64,000 nucleotides of DNA from Tricholoma matsutake (lineage: Eukaryota; Basidiomycota; Agaricomycetes; Agaricales; Tricholomataceae), in contig AP026539.1 of NCBI GenBank assembly GCA_026075535.2, positions 4,960,001-5,024,000 on the forward strand, given 5' to 3'. Below, piece after piece: positions 33,411-46,745 of the stretch. The notes beneath the pieces are model-generated. The model did no database searches. It saw nothing but the letters and a program-made list of their open reading frames with translations, and was not told the origin of the DNA. Positions within the stretch are counted from its first letter, which is position 1. Each line of letters opens with the position of its first letter. The position numbers and the translations under genes are program-made.

Positions 33411-34650
33411 CCGGTATGGAAGAGGAATTGGAGTCCCATTGGTTTGTCAAACCAGGTCATCCTGCCACAACAAATGGGGTAAGCACAAAAGGAGAAAACA
33501 CGTCGGGAACACATAAAACATGTTGTAGGTAGGAAATGAGAATGAAACAAGAAGTTCTTGTATGTGACAAAAACTGAGAGAACCATCGTTGAAAATGGAC
33601 ACATTCAAGAAACAGTTGATGTGATCGTGTCCGATAAGGATCAGAGTCCATGAGAAAAAGATGAAAAAGAGTCAATGAAAGGGAAAATTGAGTCTGGTAA
33701 GACTTGATACAAGAAAATGTGCGTTGGTGTAAATGAAACAACACTGGATTCGTTGATCCAAGTAAGTTAATGTAAGAAAGCAGACCAAAATCTCCAATAA
33801 ACTTATAGGCTTATGAACTTAGTGTAATGACTACACTTTTGTGTGTAGCAAACTTGAGGGAACTTGAGTCATTGAGGGAGGGACTTATACAGAGAGTGAA
33901 AGTGGGGAAAAAGAAGGATGCTCCATTTGGCAGGTGGGAGGTCACCTAAATACAAAACTGTAGATAAAGAATTTGTTTTCATGTGGTCGCGCGCATACTC
34001 TTGCACTGTTAAAACCATCAAGAATGCAAAATGAAGTAAAAATAGGTGCAAAAGGAATGACTCAGGAATCAGGTACAAAATGGGATCAAAGAATGATGTC
34101 GAATGTTAAATGGATGTCGGTCCAGTGTCATTGAGTCTGCCTCTCAGAACATCAGCTGCCAGGAATTGCTCAGGAAAGGGACTAACGCAGGGATGCTCAA
34201 TTGACTATGCATCGCCTGGGCCCCAAACAAGTGCAGAGCATCCCGAAATGTAGCCTCCTGATCCTACTTGTCTGACAGATCAGTCTGTCAAGCCGAATCC
34301 GGCTAGCTGTGGAAGTGGAAATGTATCGAGATGTTGTAGCTTGCATAAAAACAAGAAGAAAGTATAAAAATTAAGGAAACTCAACCATAAGAACCAAAAG
34401 CCAATAACAGTCCTTCAAGATGGGAATGGCTTGCTGTAAAGCCCACGAGGGCTTGCTGACTAATGGCAATGATGTGCATGTTGAACGCATCGAGTGGTTT
34501 TGGGCCAAGAGGTAATGACCAAACCTATTTCCTAGAGATCCAAGATAGTAAAATAAAAAGTGTAAGAAAGAAGATCAGGTAAGAGAAAGAGAAGAACAGA
34601 AATTGTGTAAGGTAAAGAGGTTACATCACCGTGATGCTGGATGTCACAAG
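33411..34650 (-). repeat. Gypsy E 3' LTR
   Basis: Aligns with 42521-43745. Similarity clearly covers 33411-34625 and continues more loosely for some 35 bp, so the outer LTR edge is uncertain. The copies differ mainly by transitions; the other copy lacks about 10 bp (GCATAAAAAC region near 34345). Confidence 0.8.
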
Positions 34651-34771
34651 AAATGATCTGGAAGAGGAGAGTCAACAGGTGAGTCTATCTTCCCTTCCAT
34701 AGTGCACAGGACTTCAAATGATGCCCCTATCATTCCGAGGACCAATAGAACTACCTGAAAGGACAGAAGCA

Positions 34772-36889
34772 TCAGTTAAAATATGGATGCAATGCCATCA
34801 TCTCATCAGTCCACTTTGCGAGCAAAGCTATGTTATGTCTGACTTGCATTCCCCCAACAAACAGTGGTGGCAGATCATCAGGTCTCCATTTGACATACAT
34901 CCCCTTCGATCCATTCTGAAAAAGATCATCAAGGTCACCTATCATGGGGTGCCAAAAACGGTAGCCACGTCGTCTGGTGAGTGTTGTCAGAAAAGCCGGC
35001 GAGTATTCCAACATTCCATTCTTGGGGTATTCCCAGCCGATATTCTCCAATTCACAATCGTTCAGCAGATGTTGTCCTGGCATGTCAAGGGAGGCAAGCA
35101 TATGGGTGGTATCGAGTACTGGGATCACCAAATTGAAGGTAGGTTGAGAGTCAGGTATGTATGACAGTGGATACAAATGAGTGAGAGCTATGCCACATTG
35201 ATAAGCATTGCAGTGAAGGGTTGGACTTGGGTCAGGATATTGCAGTGTGAGACATGTGTACAGCTCAGTCTTGTAGGTCTTGATTGTCTGGTGATCATCC
35301 CTGTAGTAAAAAATTTTGACGTGGTCATGAGCCACCATATTCCGTCAAACAGTCCCATCGAGCTCTCATAGCTTGTATCCTTTCAGCTTATCATCATGTT
35401 CCACCCTCTCATGCACAATCAATGGTCCTGACCACCACAAAGCTCCTTTGTTACCTTTCTGGGAATGGAGCCATGTTTTGTGTACTAACACCCACATCCC
35501 TACCTCGAAGTCATTCTTGACAAGTATATTTTCGTATCTTTTGTTGAAGTCGTTGACTGCACATTGGTGTTGCTTCCATTGGTTTTCATGAGCGAGGGCC
35601 AGCTTGTCTCATTGAAGGATTTGTTGTGCACGGATGGCAATGAGGTCTTCTGTGCTGTGAACCATATGCCAGTCCAAAGTCTCCCACGTAGAGTCATCAA
35701 TGTCAAAAGCAAGAATAGGATGATGTCCATAGAGGAGGAAATAAGGTGTATATCCTGTGATCTGACAGATGGTGCAATGCATCACAAGAAGTGCTGGATA
35801 GACATGGAGAGGCCACTTGGATGAGTCCTTGCCACATGCACATCTAACAGAATTTCCTAGAGTCTGATGAGCTCATTCAATAGCAGCATTTCCTTGCGGA
35901 TGGTAAGGGAAAGCGATAATAATGACGATACCATATTGCTTGAAGAGAATCTCAGTGGCTCCATGAAGTTCAGGGCCTCCATCAGTGAGAAAGTAGGGGA
36001 TACACCCGAAACAACAGATGATATCTTTGTATATAAATCTTGCCCAGGCTTCTGAGCTGTTTTTAGCAGAGGCGCATGCTTCAGGCCAGTTCATGGCTGC
36101 TTCTATGCCTTGAAGGAGAAACCTTTTGCCGCCATATCCATCCTCCATGTGAACAGTGTCCAGGTCAAAGCATCGAAGGATCGCACTATTCCATGTTGCA
36201 GAGAAAGGAATGCGAGGTCAAAATTTCGATCATAGTTGACAGGAGTAACAGGACCACACAAAGTAGGCGACAGAATCATAGAGATCAGGCCAGTAGTAAC
36301 AGTTGGAGAGAAGTTTGTAGGTTCCATCATGGCCCCTGTGTCCAACTTCGTTATGTACCTGTGCAATCAGGGATGCTCGACAAGCTTTGTCAGTTATAAC
36401 CAAGTGCGGACTTCTCCCATTTTTCTCTGTCTTCCAGAGGCGCCCATTGTGAATAATGAAACTATGCACACATTTTACAAATGCACATTGCTCTTGTGCA
36501 TTTTTGAAGTTGGGCAGGATGTCATCCTTGAGATAACAAAGCAGGTTGTCAAACAGCCCTTCAGGCTCTCCCTCCTGCCTGCCATGAATGTGTGAAATTG
36601 TAGCAATATTGCTAGCTCGAACATGCTTATAGTCAATATCATCATAGTCACATCTCGACATTGGATGCTCAGGTGTATAGGACACACCTGGGTGCATATG
36701 AGGATCATGAGCAACAGGGGGAGACACACCTTCATGCAAGCCAGCCATGTACTCAGATCCATATGAGACGATCTCAACCTCACAAACTTCATTGCCCAAT
36801 GAGACCTCAGACCACATCCAAGACTTCACATTGTGATGTTCAAATTCATGTCCTGTGTAAGTCATTGAGTCTGTGGACTTCAGTAGCAT
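34772..36889 (-). pseudogene. Gypsy E integrase
   Basis: The zinc domain HNEVGHRGHDG...CYSCQL lies at about 36330-36230. The core has D (preceding HMEDGYGG at about 36150), D (FLTDGGPEL at about 36000) and E (GNAAIE at about 35875), immediately followed by TGA where relatives have Arg. A long C-terminal extension (35338-34772) includes HVKIFYYRDDHQTIK and a stretch of unknown fold. Several frame breaks lie between. The triad residues themselves remain. Confidence 0.8.
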
Positions 36890-36958
36890 ATGATCAATAA
36901 GTGAGCTGTGCTTGTTTTCTGGATTGTGAAAAGCGGGGTCGAAGGCGAAGCCTGAGTA

Positions 36959-38885
36959 TCAGTGAATGCGTGCCACAAGCTCATCATGTTCACAGTCATC
37001 CTCGTCGATGTCCACCCTACACACTGTTGACATCGAAGTTGGTGAGTCAAACACACCAAATGCAGTTTCAGGGATAGATCCTATCGTTGACATCAGAGAT
37101 GTGAGGAGCTCTGAGGCAAAGTCAGGTGCAGTCGCAGGAAGAAGATATTGTGTGGATAACAAAAGGAGGGGAGATTCTGGATAATGAGGGGAAATAAGTT
37201 TTGAACTTCCAATGAATGTGTCCAAGTATTCTTCCTCAGAGTCTTCAGGTGAGCGCTTCCGACAAGAGAGACCATTGGGTGCCTGATGCTTACCCGCAGG
37301 AACATGGTTAATCTCAAAATCGAAGAGTGTAAGGTACATTACCCAGCACATCATGGGTGCATTCAGCAGATTGGGAGTCTTCATCATTTCTGCCAGAAAC
37401 TTTGCATCTACATCCAAATAGAAATGTATGCCCCAGATCCGATGTCAAAGATCCTTTAAGGCACGGAAAATGCCAGAAAGCTCACACTTCAGCTGTGAGT
37501 ATCTTGACTCAGCCTCGCTATACATACAGGAACCAAAGAGGACAGGATGCTTTTCTTTATTCATCTCTTGGTAGATGACCCAACCAGACCCGTTCTGACT
37601 GGAATCAACAGTGACAATGACTAGTCCATGATCTGACTCCCTGGGGGGAGAAGCTATCAGTATTCCTGCATCATAATCAAGGTGTACAAGAACTGGTGCA
37701 GATGACATGAGGCCTTTAAGCCTCTCCTGGGCTTCTTGGGCAGTGTCATCAAAGAAAAATTCTCATTCAGTCCCTCGTGTCAGAAGAGTCAGCAGTTTTG
37801 CAATAATTGAGAAACCTTTAATCCATTTTTGGCCAACTCCTGCAGTGCCGAGGAATCCTCGGACTTCTGTAACACAAGGGGGTTTGGGCCATTTGAGTAC
37901 CTTATTTATGAGCCCATGGCTGAGGTGCCAACCCTCCTTCGAGACTGTCATTCCTACAATACCTAGCCTGTCCCAAGACCATTATCCCCACCATAATGAA
38001 CCTGACGAGAATCCTGTCGAGCATTGTTAGGTACTCATAGACAAACCTTCTAATGCCAGGTGATATCTCTTCACTGTTGTATTCGGTCCTCAGACCCTTG
38101 ACTATAATGTCATCGATTAATGCATTGCTATGCCATGGCATATCTTCATCCAAGGTATGTATTGCACAACATTGAAACTCAGGGACCAAATTCATTGCTC
38201 CTTGGGGGAGGACAGTCAGTCGGTGTGGGCCTATAAGGGAGTTGAATGTAGTTAAAGGCTGAGACTCGATGGCTAGGATCCTTCCATCATAACCAAAAAA
38301 GAGGTCAGCTAAGCCATAAATGGTGTGACCCACATGGCTTTTGGCAAAATCATTGACATGAGGGGGTAGGGCCGCATCCTGAATCGTTACTTTATTGAGT
38401 TCTTGAATGTCATGTACTATGCAAAGGCCAGTCTTCTCTGTCAGGCCAACCTTCTTCATCACAGGGAAGATCCTTGATTGATACGATGCAGTCGAGTGTT
38501 CATAATTCCCTGCATCCTTTTGTTCTTGTAGCATTTGGCAAACTGTCCCTTCAATTGCTTTTGGTATTCAAATTGGGGGCTGAACCCAGGGCATGTGTTT
38601 GATGACTGGGATTCTGTAGTCAGGAAAATATTTTTGTGAAAAGGTACCTCTTTCTGCATCTGTGAATGCAATAGCATTCTCTCGGTTCCTAAGTATAAAA
38701 ACTAGTAAGTCAACTTTGCATGGTAATAAAAAACCTTCAGGAATAGATTTCAGCATTTTGTCAAGTGGTTCTTGCATAATGTGTTGCGTCAGAATAAAAT
38801 TTAGAAGCATAGGGACATCATATGGAAGCAGGGATAGTTCAGGAATCTCAACACATTTGAATACTTGACAGTTCAGGTCAGGCAT
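36959..38885 (-). pseudogene. Gypsy E reverse transcriptase and RNase H
   Basis: The RT frame 38885-37902 has motif A GLADLFFGYDGR, motif B LPQGAMNLVPEF and motif C LIDDIIVKG (IDD retained). Frame shifts near 37950 and 37760 lead through the connection (EVRGFLGTAGVGQ) to RNase H at 37708-36959 with D (TVDSSQNGSG), E (KCELSGIF) and D (LDVDAKFL). A stop follows FRALKDL at about 37445. All motif residues survive but the polyprotein is broken. Confidence 0.85.
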
Positions 38886-39190
38886 ATAGGTGGGTACTGG
38901 ATGGACTTTGTGATTGACAGGCTTGTATCTTCATACTGTGTTCATTTGATATGGTTCTTGATCAAAGACACGTTGTGTCCATGGCAAATTTCTGGGTGTT
39001 GCATCTGAAGGCGCTGCATAATGTAAAGTTCTCAAAATCGTATTGTAAGTTTCAGGAGGGTTAATCAAATCAAATGAATTAAGGTCTTGCCGTTCTTCTT
39101 CAAATTCCCCTACCAAGCATCACAAGGCTCGTCCAATGAAAGGAATGGGTGTGTCCTGAAGATCTTCAGGCCTGGACTGCACACCCATCC

Positions 39191-40256
39191 CTAGTTTTGC
39201 CTCTCCAAATCATATTCTTTGACCGTCACCTTCTTGTTCATTACCAACCAATCTGAGTTCTGTGGAGCATTCACAGTGCATAGGCATATCGAAATTGTAG
39301 GTCTTTCCCCGCCTTTCCGATCTCCAGCCTTCCATACCTTCATTTCCACCGCACCAGATCTAGAATACAACAGTGCAGCAGTATACCACTGAAGCCAAGG
39401 TTGCCCGAGTATCACACCCTGTTTGTCAGTCTCTGAATTCACAAAGAAATGGTGATCGAAACGGTGACCACCAATTGCAACAGGCACCTCTCTACAACAT
39501 CCCACGAGCGGAACTGCACCTCCATTAATGCCTTTCAACTTCCATCTAGCACCATTGAGGTCAATCGCTATACTGGACTCTGGTCCATCCATGAAGTTCT
39601 TCAGACATGAGGTTCAATTCAGAGCCTGAGTTGACCATGAATGTAATGTCTTGACCTGCAATGCTCCCAGAGAATCGGCCAGTTATCATTGCAAAGAGGG
39701 GAGATGTGACAACTTTAACTGCCGATGCATACCACAAGAGAACTCTGTTGAGGTCTTCATTCTCCCTATATGAAAGATGTACCATTGAATATGCTGGGGT
39801 ACCCTCTGTGGCTTCAAGGCTGTGAGTCTCGCATTCGTTTTCTTTATCAACGTCTTCAATGAAACCAATGTCCATGTTGTAGGTTTCCTCAGGCTGCGCA
39901 ACTACCATCTTCATTGTGTATTCCCTTCACGTTTTTGTCAATCCTGCAAAATGTTTCTGTAAATCTGCCAAAATTCCTAGAACTTCTTTCAATGGGAGTG
40001 TAATCAGCATCTCAAGAATTTTGTTCTGAACTACATCACCGTCCACCATATCTTGAACCATTGATGTGAAGTGATAGCCACCCATTGCTTTAGGTGGAGG
40101 CCGCATGCTGTCTTGCATCTCCACATTGTCCTTTGGCATGGGCACCCTTGGTCGATCTTCACTTTTTTGTGTATGCCATGCTTCTTTAGCCTTTGATGCA
40201 TGCAGCCGAGGATGGAATTGCAGTCCTACTGCAGGTTTTAGTGCAGGTCTGGGCAC
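39191..40256 (-). pseudogene. Gypsy E protease and preceding linker
   Basis: The linker frame 40256-39927 (DVVQNKILEMLI) ends at TGA; the protease frame follows at 39914-39191 with a shift near 39590. The active-site motif reads FMVNSGSELNL where relatives have VDSGSE: Asp is Asn, a G-to-A change. The later motif GVILGQPWLQW is intact. Confidence 0.8.
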
Positions 40257-40404
40257 TGGTGGTCAAACTTGTGGAGGCACTGGATCCACTGACTTCTGTT
40301 GTGGTTGGTCGCTCGATGGAACTTGCAAAGGTTGTGGCTGTTGAGGGGGAAGGGGATCCTGCATTGATGGTGGCTGTTGTTGAGGAGGTACCTGAGGTAC
40401 CGAC

Positions 40405-42363
40405 TTAACTATTGGGTTGGGCTTTTGTTGAACAGGGATTGAGGGTGGGGCCTGTAAAGATTCTTCTGCCTGGTCTATTACCTTTCATTGGATCAAATCG
40501 GGGATCCTTTGCTTGAGAACGAGTCACTGGAAATGCTGAAGCGAAAGCAGACCCTGCTGAAACTGCATAGACCTCACTTCCTCCAAAGAAATACTCTCCG
40601 TCATCAAACTGGAGACTCACAGAATGTGCCATATGGGAAGGTGAGTCTCAGGTCTCCCTGGCTTTACCTTTCAAATCTTTTGATGATTGTTGTTCATCAT
40701 GAAGGGCCTTGGTGATGCCTCCTCCACCATACAGGGCTTGAGGTAAATCTGATCCGTCTGCATGCATGAGCCGTCCACTGGGCATGAACTGAGTGAGGCC
40801 TTTGTTGATGAGAAGCTGGATGTCGGGGCAATTATGAACCCCCAATCTGTGGTAGTTAAGTCGGTCACAAATAAAGCATCTATGTTCACCCATAAACCTA
40901 TTCCCTTGAGGTGGCATATTGACCTGGCTTCCCCCACTCAATGCCCGGATCTGCGAGACCTCACGAAGCAGTGTTGCTTGTCCTAGCCGTAGATCTTCCA
41001 TCTGTCTTGCAAGTGTATCGATGGCTGTTGGCTCTGGAGGTGGGACTGGAGCAGCTCCGGGGACCTGCTTGGTGGTGAACTTCACCTTTCTCCTTTGTTT
41101 CCATGAGGCTTTGATAGTGAACTCTTCATCTTCTGAGCCTGACATGAGACCATCCTCCAATGTGAATGAAAGTTCCATGTCTTCATTGTCATTGTTGATG
41201 TTGTCTTCATCAAATTGATCTCGAAGGTATCCAATTACACTTGTTATAGTCAGTGCAGTTGTAGCAGTCTGTTGAGCAGTTGGAATTTTGTGTTTTATCT
41301 TCTTCCGCATATTGCTTGGGATCCCCCGGTAAAAGAGTAGATTCACTTTGTTATCTGTGAGTCGAGAGGCTGCTATTAGAGGGGTAGCCTGAGCACTGAA
41401 TTCCTGATAGTAATGGTCCACGTCGTGAAGCTGTAAGAAAGTTTGTTGCTCAGCATGGAGCTTTACCCATCTGTGTAATTGGTCTGGCAAAATTCGAGGT
41501 TTCCAGTCATTGGATGGATACATATTGATGAGGTATGTCCGTGCCGCTGCCCAGTCACATCACGTCCAATGTTCTGCAGATTCAATGATATGTTGAACAT
41601 GGCAGTGGCAGTAGCAGAGTACATAAGCTGGTAGATCATTTACATGGAGGTTTGCTGATTTGGCATGCACTTTGAGAGAGTCGAGGAAATCTGCGATACA
41701 TTCTCCCTTGAAGTAAGGCGCATTGGGGGAATTGGGGGTTGGCATTGCAATGGTAAAGAGCATGGGAGCAGTGGGCTGGACCATTGTGACAGGAGCTAGA
41801 GGTGTAAATCTCGAAATATTCAATGGTTTTGGAGTTGTTGACTAGGTTCGTGTTTGGGAATCCAGCTGATGGAGGAACAGCGGCTTGGTACCATCAGAAA
41901 GTGTTGAAGGAATTGATTGTGCTCATGTGTGATGAGCTGATGATGCTCATTTTCATGGACTGAAGTAAGAGGAGGGAAGCGAAGCTGCTGGAGAGTATTG
42001 AGAATCCCAAACAGACTGGAAACCTTGAGCTGGAGAGCTTGATCTCGAATGCGTTATTGATTGGGAAGAGATCGGGGTCTGTGAGATGGATGGTGGTGTT
42101 GATGAAGAACTTTGGGGCATATCTGCCATAAAGGTGGAGCCCGGGTGTCTTGGAGTAGGAGAAGCCATGGCTGTTGAAGAGGCGTGGCATTGTCTTTCAT
42201 AAATCTGAAGACTATGATTGAGCAAATGATGCGGAAAAGTTGAATGTACACACAGTCTTGGACTGCAGCAATGGGAAACTTGGGTGCTATTGATGTGTTC
42301 GAAAGCTTGAGGCCCAGAAATGTTGTCTAGCGCAGCTGACTCCAAGTCAAACTGTGAGAACAA
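40405..42363 (-). pseudogene. Gypsy E gag
   Basis: The N-terminus starts at about 42363 with a Ser/Pro-rich segment (SPTPRHPGSTFMADM); the capsid part spans 41823-41100 (YFKGECIADFLDSLKVHAK, YYQEFSAQATPLI, NLLFYRGIPSNMRKK). An acidic region and a coiled stretch (TLARQMEDLRLGQATLLREV) come before a variant zinc finger CFICDRLNYHRLGVHNC at about 40880-40830. A stop lies near 41560 and another near 40648. The same coil plus finger order occurs in gag of Gypsy A. Confidence 0.8.
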
Positions 42364-42520
42364 CAGATACTGTCATGTTCTGGTAGAGTCAAGGAAGGGA
42401 GGGTGTAGAGCTGTAGTGAATGTATGTGTGTCCAATGTTGATTGCGATCAAGTTTGATAAGATTGTCCATTTGGGCTGTAGACAAGGAATGGAAAACCTA
42501 AACCCCCTGTCTTGGTCACC

Positions 42521-43745
42521 ACTATGGAAGAGGAATTGGAGTCCCATCGGTTTGTCAAACCAGGTCATCCTGCCACAACAAATGGGGTAAGCACGAAAGG
42601 AGAAAACACATTGGGAACACATAAAACATGTCGTAGGTAGGAAATGAGAATGAAACAAGAAGTTCTCATATGTGATGAAAACTGAGAGAACCATCGTCGA
42701 AAATGGATGCATTCAAGAACAGTTGATGTGATCGTGTCCAATAAGGATCAGAGTCTGTGAGAAAAAGATGAAAAAGAGTCAACGAAAGGGAAAATCGAGT
42801 CTGGTAAGACTTGATACAAGAAAACGCACGTTGGCATAAATGTAACGACACTGGATTCGTTGATCCAAGTCAGTTAACATAAGAAAGCAGACCAAAATCT
42901 CCAATAAACTTATAAACTTATGAACTTAGCATAATGACTACACTTTCATGTGTAGTAAACTTGAGGGAACTTGAGTTGTCGAGGGAGGGACTTATACAGA
43001 GAGTGAAAGTGGGGAAAAAGAAGGATGCTCCATTCAGCAGGTGGGAGGTCACCTAAGTACAAAACTGTAGATAAAGAATTTGTTTTCATGTGGTCGTGCA
43101 CATACTCTTGCACCATCAAAACTGTCAAGAATGCAAAATGAAGTAAAAATAGGTGCAAAAGGAATGACTCAGGAATCAGGTACAAAATGGGATCAAAGAA
43201 TGATGTTGAATGTTAAACAGATGTCGGTCCAGTGTCGTTGAGTCTGCCTCTCAGAACATCAGCTGCCAGGAATTGCTCAGGAAAGGGACTAACGCAGGGA
43301 TGCTCAATTGACTATACATTCCCTGGGCCCCAAACAAGTGCAGAGCATCCCAAAACATAGTCTCCCAACCCTACTTGTCTGACAGATCAGTCTGTCAAGC
43401 CGAATCCAGCTAGCCGTGGAAGTGGAAATGTATCGAGATGTTGTAGCTTAAGAAGAAAGTATAAAAATTAAGGAAACTCAACCATAAGAACCAAAAGCCA
43501 ATAACAGTCCTTCAAGATGGGAATGGCTTGCTGTAAAGCCCACGAGGGCTTGCTGACTAATGGCAATGATGTGCATGTTGAATGCATCGAGTGGTTTTGG
43601 GCCAAGAGGTAATGACCAAACCTATTTCCTAGAGATCCAAGATAGTAAAATAAAAAGTGTAAGAAAGAAGATCAGGTAAGAGAAAGAGAAGAACAGAAAT
43701 TGTGTAAGGTAAAGAGGTTACATCACTGTGATGCTGGATGTCGAG
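42521..43745 (-). repeat. Gypsy E 5' LTR
   Basis: Counterpart of 33411-34650. On its outer (right) side lie about 35 bp that resemble the internal sequence next to the other LTR, then Gypsy F protease. Confidence 0.8.
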
Positions 43746-44158
43746 AGAAATGGTCTATGATCAGCAGAGCGGAAAGTGATTTGGCTTGAAGACCAGTCAA
43801 TCAATGGATTGTATTGCTTCAGCCAGTTATGACCAAGTACTGTGGAACAGGAAGAGTCTAGCAAGGTTATATAAAGTGACAGATTGAACATTTCACCGGT
43901 AGGAAAGGTGACCGGAAGTTGGGCGACTTGAGTTATGGTGGAGTTGCAAGATCCATCAAAGAGTCGTAAACCGATCGGGTTAATGGATTCTGTGCTGAGT
44001 TGGTTATTCAACACAAAAGAGGAGTCAAGAAAGCAGTGGGATGAACCGGAATCAATGAGGGTTTGGACAGGGGTGGAAAGGTCAGGAATAGTTAAGAGTA
44101 TGATTAGGGAGTCAGGGTCGGAAAGAGCGGACGCGTTGAGATGGACGTAGGCAGCCAA
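43723..44158 (-). pseudogene. Gypsy F protease, 3' end replaced
   Basis: The 146-residue frame has the intact retropepsin motif LIDSGSSHCFLD, the flap region, and the closing VLGHNWLKQYNPLIDW. The last dozen codons (about 43760-43723) are also found beside Gypsy E's other LTR, so the protease appears fused to E-derived sequence before the TAA. Confidence 0.85.
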
Positions 44159-44214
44159 GTGGGTAAGGTCAATGCAACCCCCAGCCCCAATGGCTGTATC
44201 CTGAGGGTTGCAGA

Positions 44215-45402
44215 CTATTTTTCCGAGTCTGCAGAATCGGGAATTACAGTGGATGCGCAGGCCTTTGCAGCTTTAGACTTTGGGCAGTTTCCTGCTATGT
44301 GCCCTTCTTCACCGCAGTAGAGGCAAAGTCTTTCCTGCATGCGACGTTCTTGTTCATCCGCAGTAAGTTTGCCATTCTTCCCCAACTTGTCGGAGATGGA
44401 CGACTTGGAAGTGTTCTTTGTCATGGAGGGCTGCTGGTTGGAGGAGTTTCCCCGAGGGGAGCTCGACAAGGATTGATTGGTGGACTTGGAGGAACCTTTG
44501 GGGTTGTCCTTCTTGACAGGGTTAGAAGAGTTCCTGGAATTCTTAGTTTCAAACCAGGTTTCATCTTCCTGCATCCAGTAGATATTGTCACAGTCCTGTG
44601 CTTTCAGGTGCAGTCCTGCAAGGGTGTTGGGTTTACCACCCCGAAGGACTTCTATATGAAGTCGGAGCGGAAGACCGTGGAAATAGCGGTCACAGAGGGC
44701 TGCCTCATTCCAGTTGACCCTAGAAGCTAATTCCCAAAAGTCAACATTATACTTTGTGATGCGACCACTTTTCTTCATTGCTAAATTGGAAAGAGCTTTT
44801 TCTGCATCCCCGAGCGGGTCGTGCGGACCGAAGTTACTCTCTAGTTCAGCAAGAAAAGCCTCATAATCCCACATCCAGTGTGTGGAATCAGTCAGGTCAT
44901 TAAGACTGGGCTCAAACCAGCTGAGAGCTGATCCCTTGAGATAAGAAAGGATAAATATGATCTTTTTCTCATCAGAAGAAAATACATGCGGACAGTCGTG
45001 GAAATGAAGGTTACATGAGACTAGGAAATCTCTAAGTTTCTTTGGGTTGGAGCCATCGAAGGTGTCGGGGTCGCGAACTTTGATTTTCTTGGTCTTGGGT
45101 GCGTTATTGTGTCGGAGGGTGTGGAAACTCTCCGAGAGGTTGTAAAGAACATCTATGAACCTATCCCCTGGATCAGGGTTTCCCCCACGGGAGGTTGATC
45201 GTCAGGATCATTGGGATCGGGGTCACCCCCAGGGCTGTCCAGACCACTAGGGTCATCGGGTCTGCCAGGAGGTCCGTCCTCTAGACCACGATCTTCCAAC
45301 CCATAGGGTTCAGGCTGGTTGATGCCCCCTATGTACTCAAGGGGAGTCGTGGGTCAGGGTTCTTCCAGATTTGCGGGAGATTGTTGAGCTTGAGTAGACA
45401 TG
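44215..45402 (-). pseudogene. Gypsy F gag
   Basis: ATG at 45402. An acidic Pro/Gly/Asp-rich N-terminus contains one TGA (about 45355), and a frame change near 45175 interrupts it. A well-preserved capsid (DTFDGSNPKKLRDFL, LKGSALSWFEP, WELASRVNW), a Ser/Asn-rich linker and a CCHC knuckle CLYCGEEGHIAGNC at about 44335-44295 follow. From 44874 to 44215 the frame is fully open. It is one of the least decayed frames in the window. Confidence 0.88.
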
Positions 45403-45630
45403 AGGTTTGCACTGATTGATGGGGCTCCGAAACTGATTTGTTGGAAAATGTTGGAAGGTCTGGAAGTTACTCCGAATGTTGAGGTGGGTCGTGGGCTAGG
45501 AAGTGTGGATCACTGAATTGCAGAGATCCCTGGAATGGTACCGGCGCGCTGAGAGTTTCTGGTTGTGCACTGGCAAGTTTCAGTTGGGGTCATAGGAGAA
45601 GAGACGAGTGAAGTGTGAGTTCATATATAC

Positions 45631-46327
45631 TGTTAAGAACTGATCCGAAAGGGCTCGTCGGAATCTGGTCGGACCTGGCGGGTGTTTGAGAGCGGAAGAT
45701 TGTCGGGTCGTAGTGGATTATGCGGATGGGTAACGAAAAGGACTTGGCTTCAGCTTGTAAGAAGCTGCACCCTTCACCTCGTCTGGTGTCCTAATTTCAG
45801 GTAGAGGTTTTAGAGATAGGAGCAGGAGAGTGCAGGTAAATGCGGGAAGGAGTACGGAGGGACTTAGGTTAAGTTCAGATGAGACTAGAACTTCAGAGGG
45901 GAACTAGAGGTTGAGTTGAATGGAGTTCAGACTCTTAGAGGTCAGGAGTTGGAGTAGAAGGAGGTTTTAGATTGACAGGGTAAAGTCGAGTCTATGTCGA
46001 TATACAAACTGAGGAATACAAAGTGAAACTAACTAAGCTTAAATACTAGAGTCCGGAACAAGAGCGGAACGGGAATGGAAACTGTGGCAGTGTCTCAACT
46101 GCATAGATAAATTGCCTAGCGGAGGCCACACAGGAATCCATAGTCAAATTTGCAAAACTAGACGGCAGCCTTGGAAGGCAGCCATGGTTGCTGTACATGG
46201 CGGCCTGGTGCACAGCAGTGTGGGCAGTGCAAGGGGGCCGGAACAAAGGCAGTAGGAGTTGAGTTAGGAACAGCGGAAAAGATCGGAAGGTTGCAGGTTC
46301 CGAGCAGGCAAGGAACGGATTGTGACA
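45631..46327 (-). repeat. Gypsy F 5' LTR, 697 bp
   Basis: Begins TGTCACAATCC and ends GTTCTTAACA on the minus strand. It matches 51190-51886 over the full length in opposite orientation. Confidence 0.92.
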
Positions 46328-46743
46328 CATTCGCACATGCACGTACATATTGATGTGTGCAAAATAAAATTCTCATGCTATCAAAGTGTAGCATAATTTG
46401 GCGTCATGTAGTGTAATTCTCAGATATCTCTGGAAAGCCGTCCAGTCATCCCCAGACTGGTGGATCCCATGCCTTTCCCAGTGGGACTCTCACACCGCCC
46501 GCTCCACTTCATCTTCATCCTCGTCGCTCTCCTCCCCAGTGCTTTTGTCCTCCACCCACTCTGGGTCCAATGCATCCTGGACCTCCTCCATGGACCCCTG
46601 TACCGCAGTTCTTGAGCTGCTAGTATCGCTTGTTCAAATGTTGGAGACCCTAAACCTGACAATGTTATTCTCTGACACAGATATTTGATACGTTGATATG
46701 AGATCCTGTTATTTGGTTTAATGCAATGGATTTCAATGTCCCA
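46328..46743. other. Junction segment between F and C
   Basis: 46328-46414 and 46608-46743 show nothing I recognise except a 20-bp exact match, starting at 46745, to the minus strand at about 34693-34712 in Gypsy E. 46415-46607 is an antisense-gene fragment listed separately. Confidence 0.4.
46415..46607 (-). pseudogene. Fragment of a retroelement antisense accessory gene
   Basis: On the minus strand it reads SMEEVQDALDPEWVEDKS, an acidic run, then AV-TGA-ES and SGDDWTAFQRYL. This parallels the C-terminal part of the antisense gene of C (50400-50200), where AVRES has Arg instead of the stop. It is an orphan copy outside any recognised 3' region. Confidence 0.7.
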
Positions 46744-46745
46744 GT

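Larger units (their letters stand above)
33411..43745 (-). mobile_element. Gypsy E: LTR retrotransposon of about 10.3 kb
   Basis: Two long repeats (33411-34650 and 42521-43745) enclose gag, protease, RT-RNase H and integrase on the minus strand. The TGGTGACCAAGACAGGG stretch just inside the 5' LTR (about 42498-42515) may be the primer-binding site. Its size, gag zinc-finger style and RT type resemble Gypsy A. No target duplication is found, and the sequence left of 33411 does not continue Gypsy F, which lies on the right; so at least one junction is rearranged. Confidence 0.8.
43746..46327 (-). mobile_element. Gypsy F: 5' half only (LTR, gag, protease)
   Basis: On the minus strand: a 697-bp LTR (46327-45631), leader, gag and protease, ending against Gypsy E's LTR. 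No RT, RNase H or integrase follows on this strand. The missing half matches in kind the element C on the plus strand, which has pol and a 697-bp LTR but no gag. Confidence 0.8.
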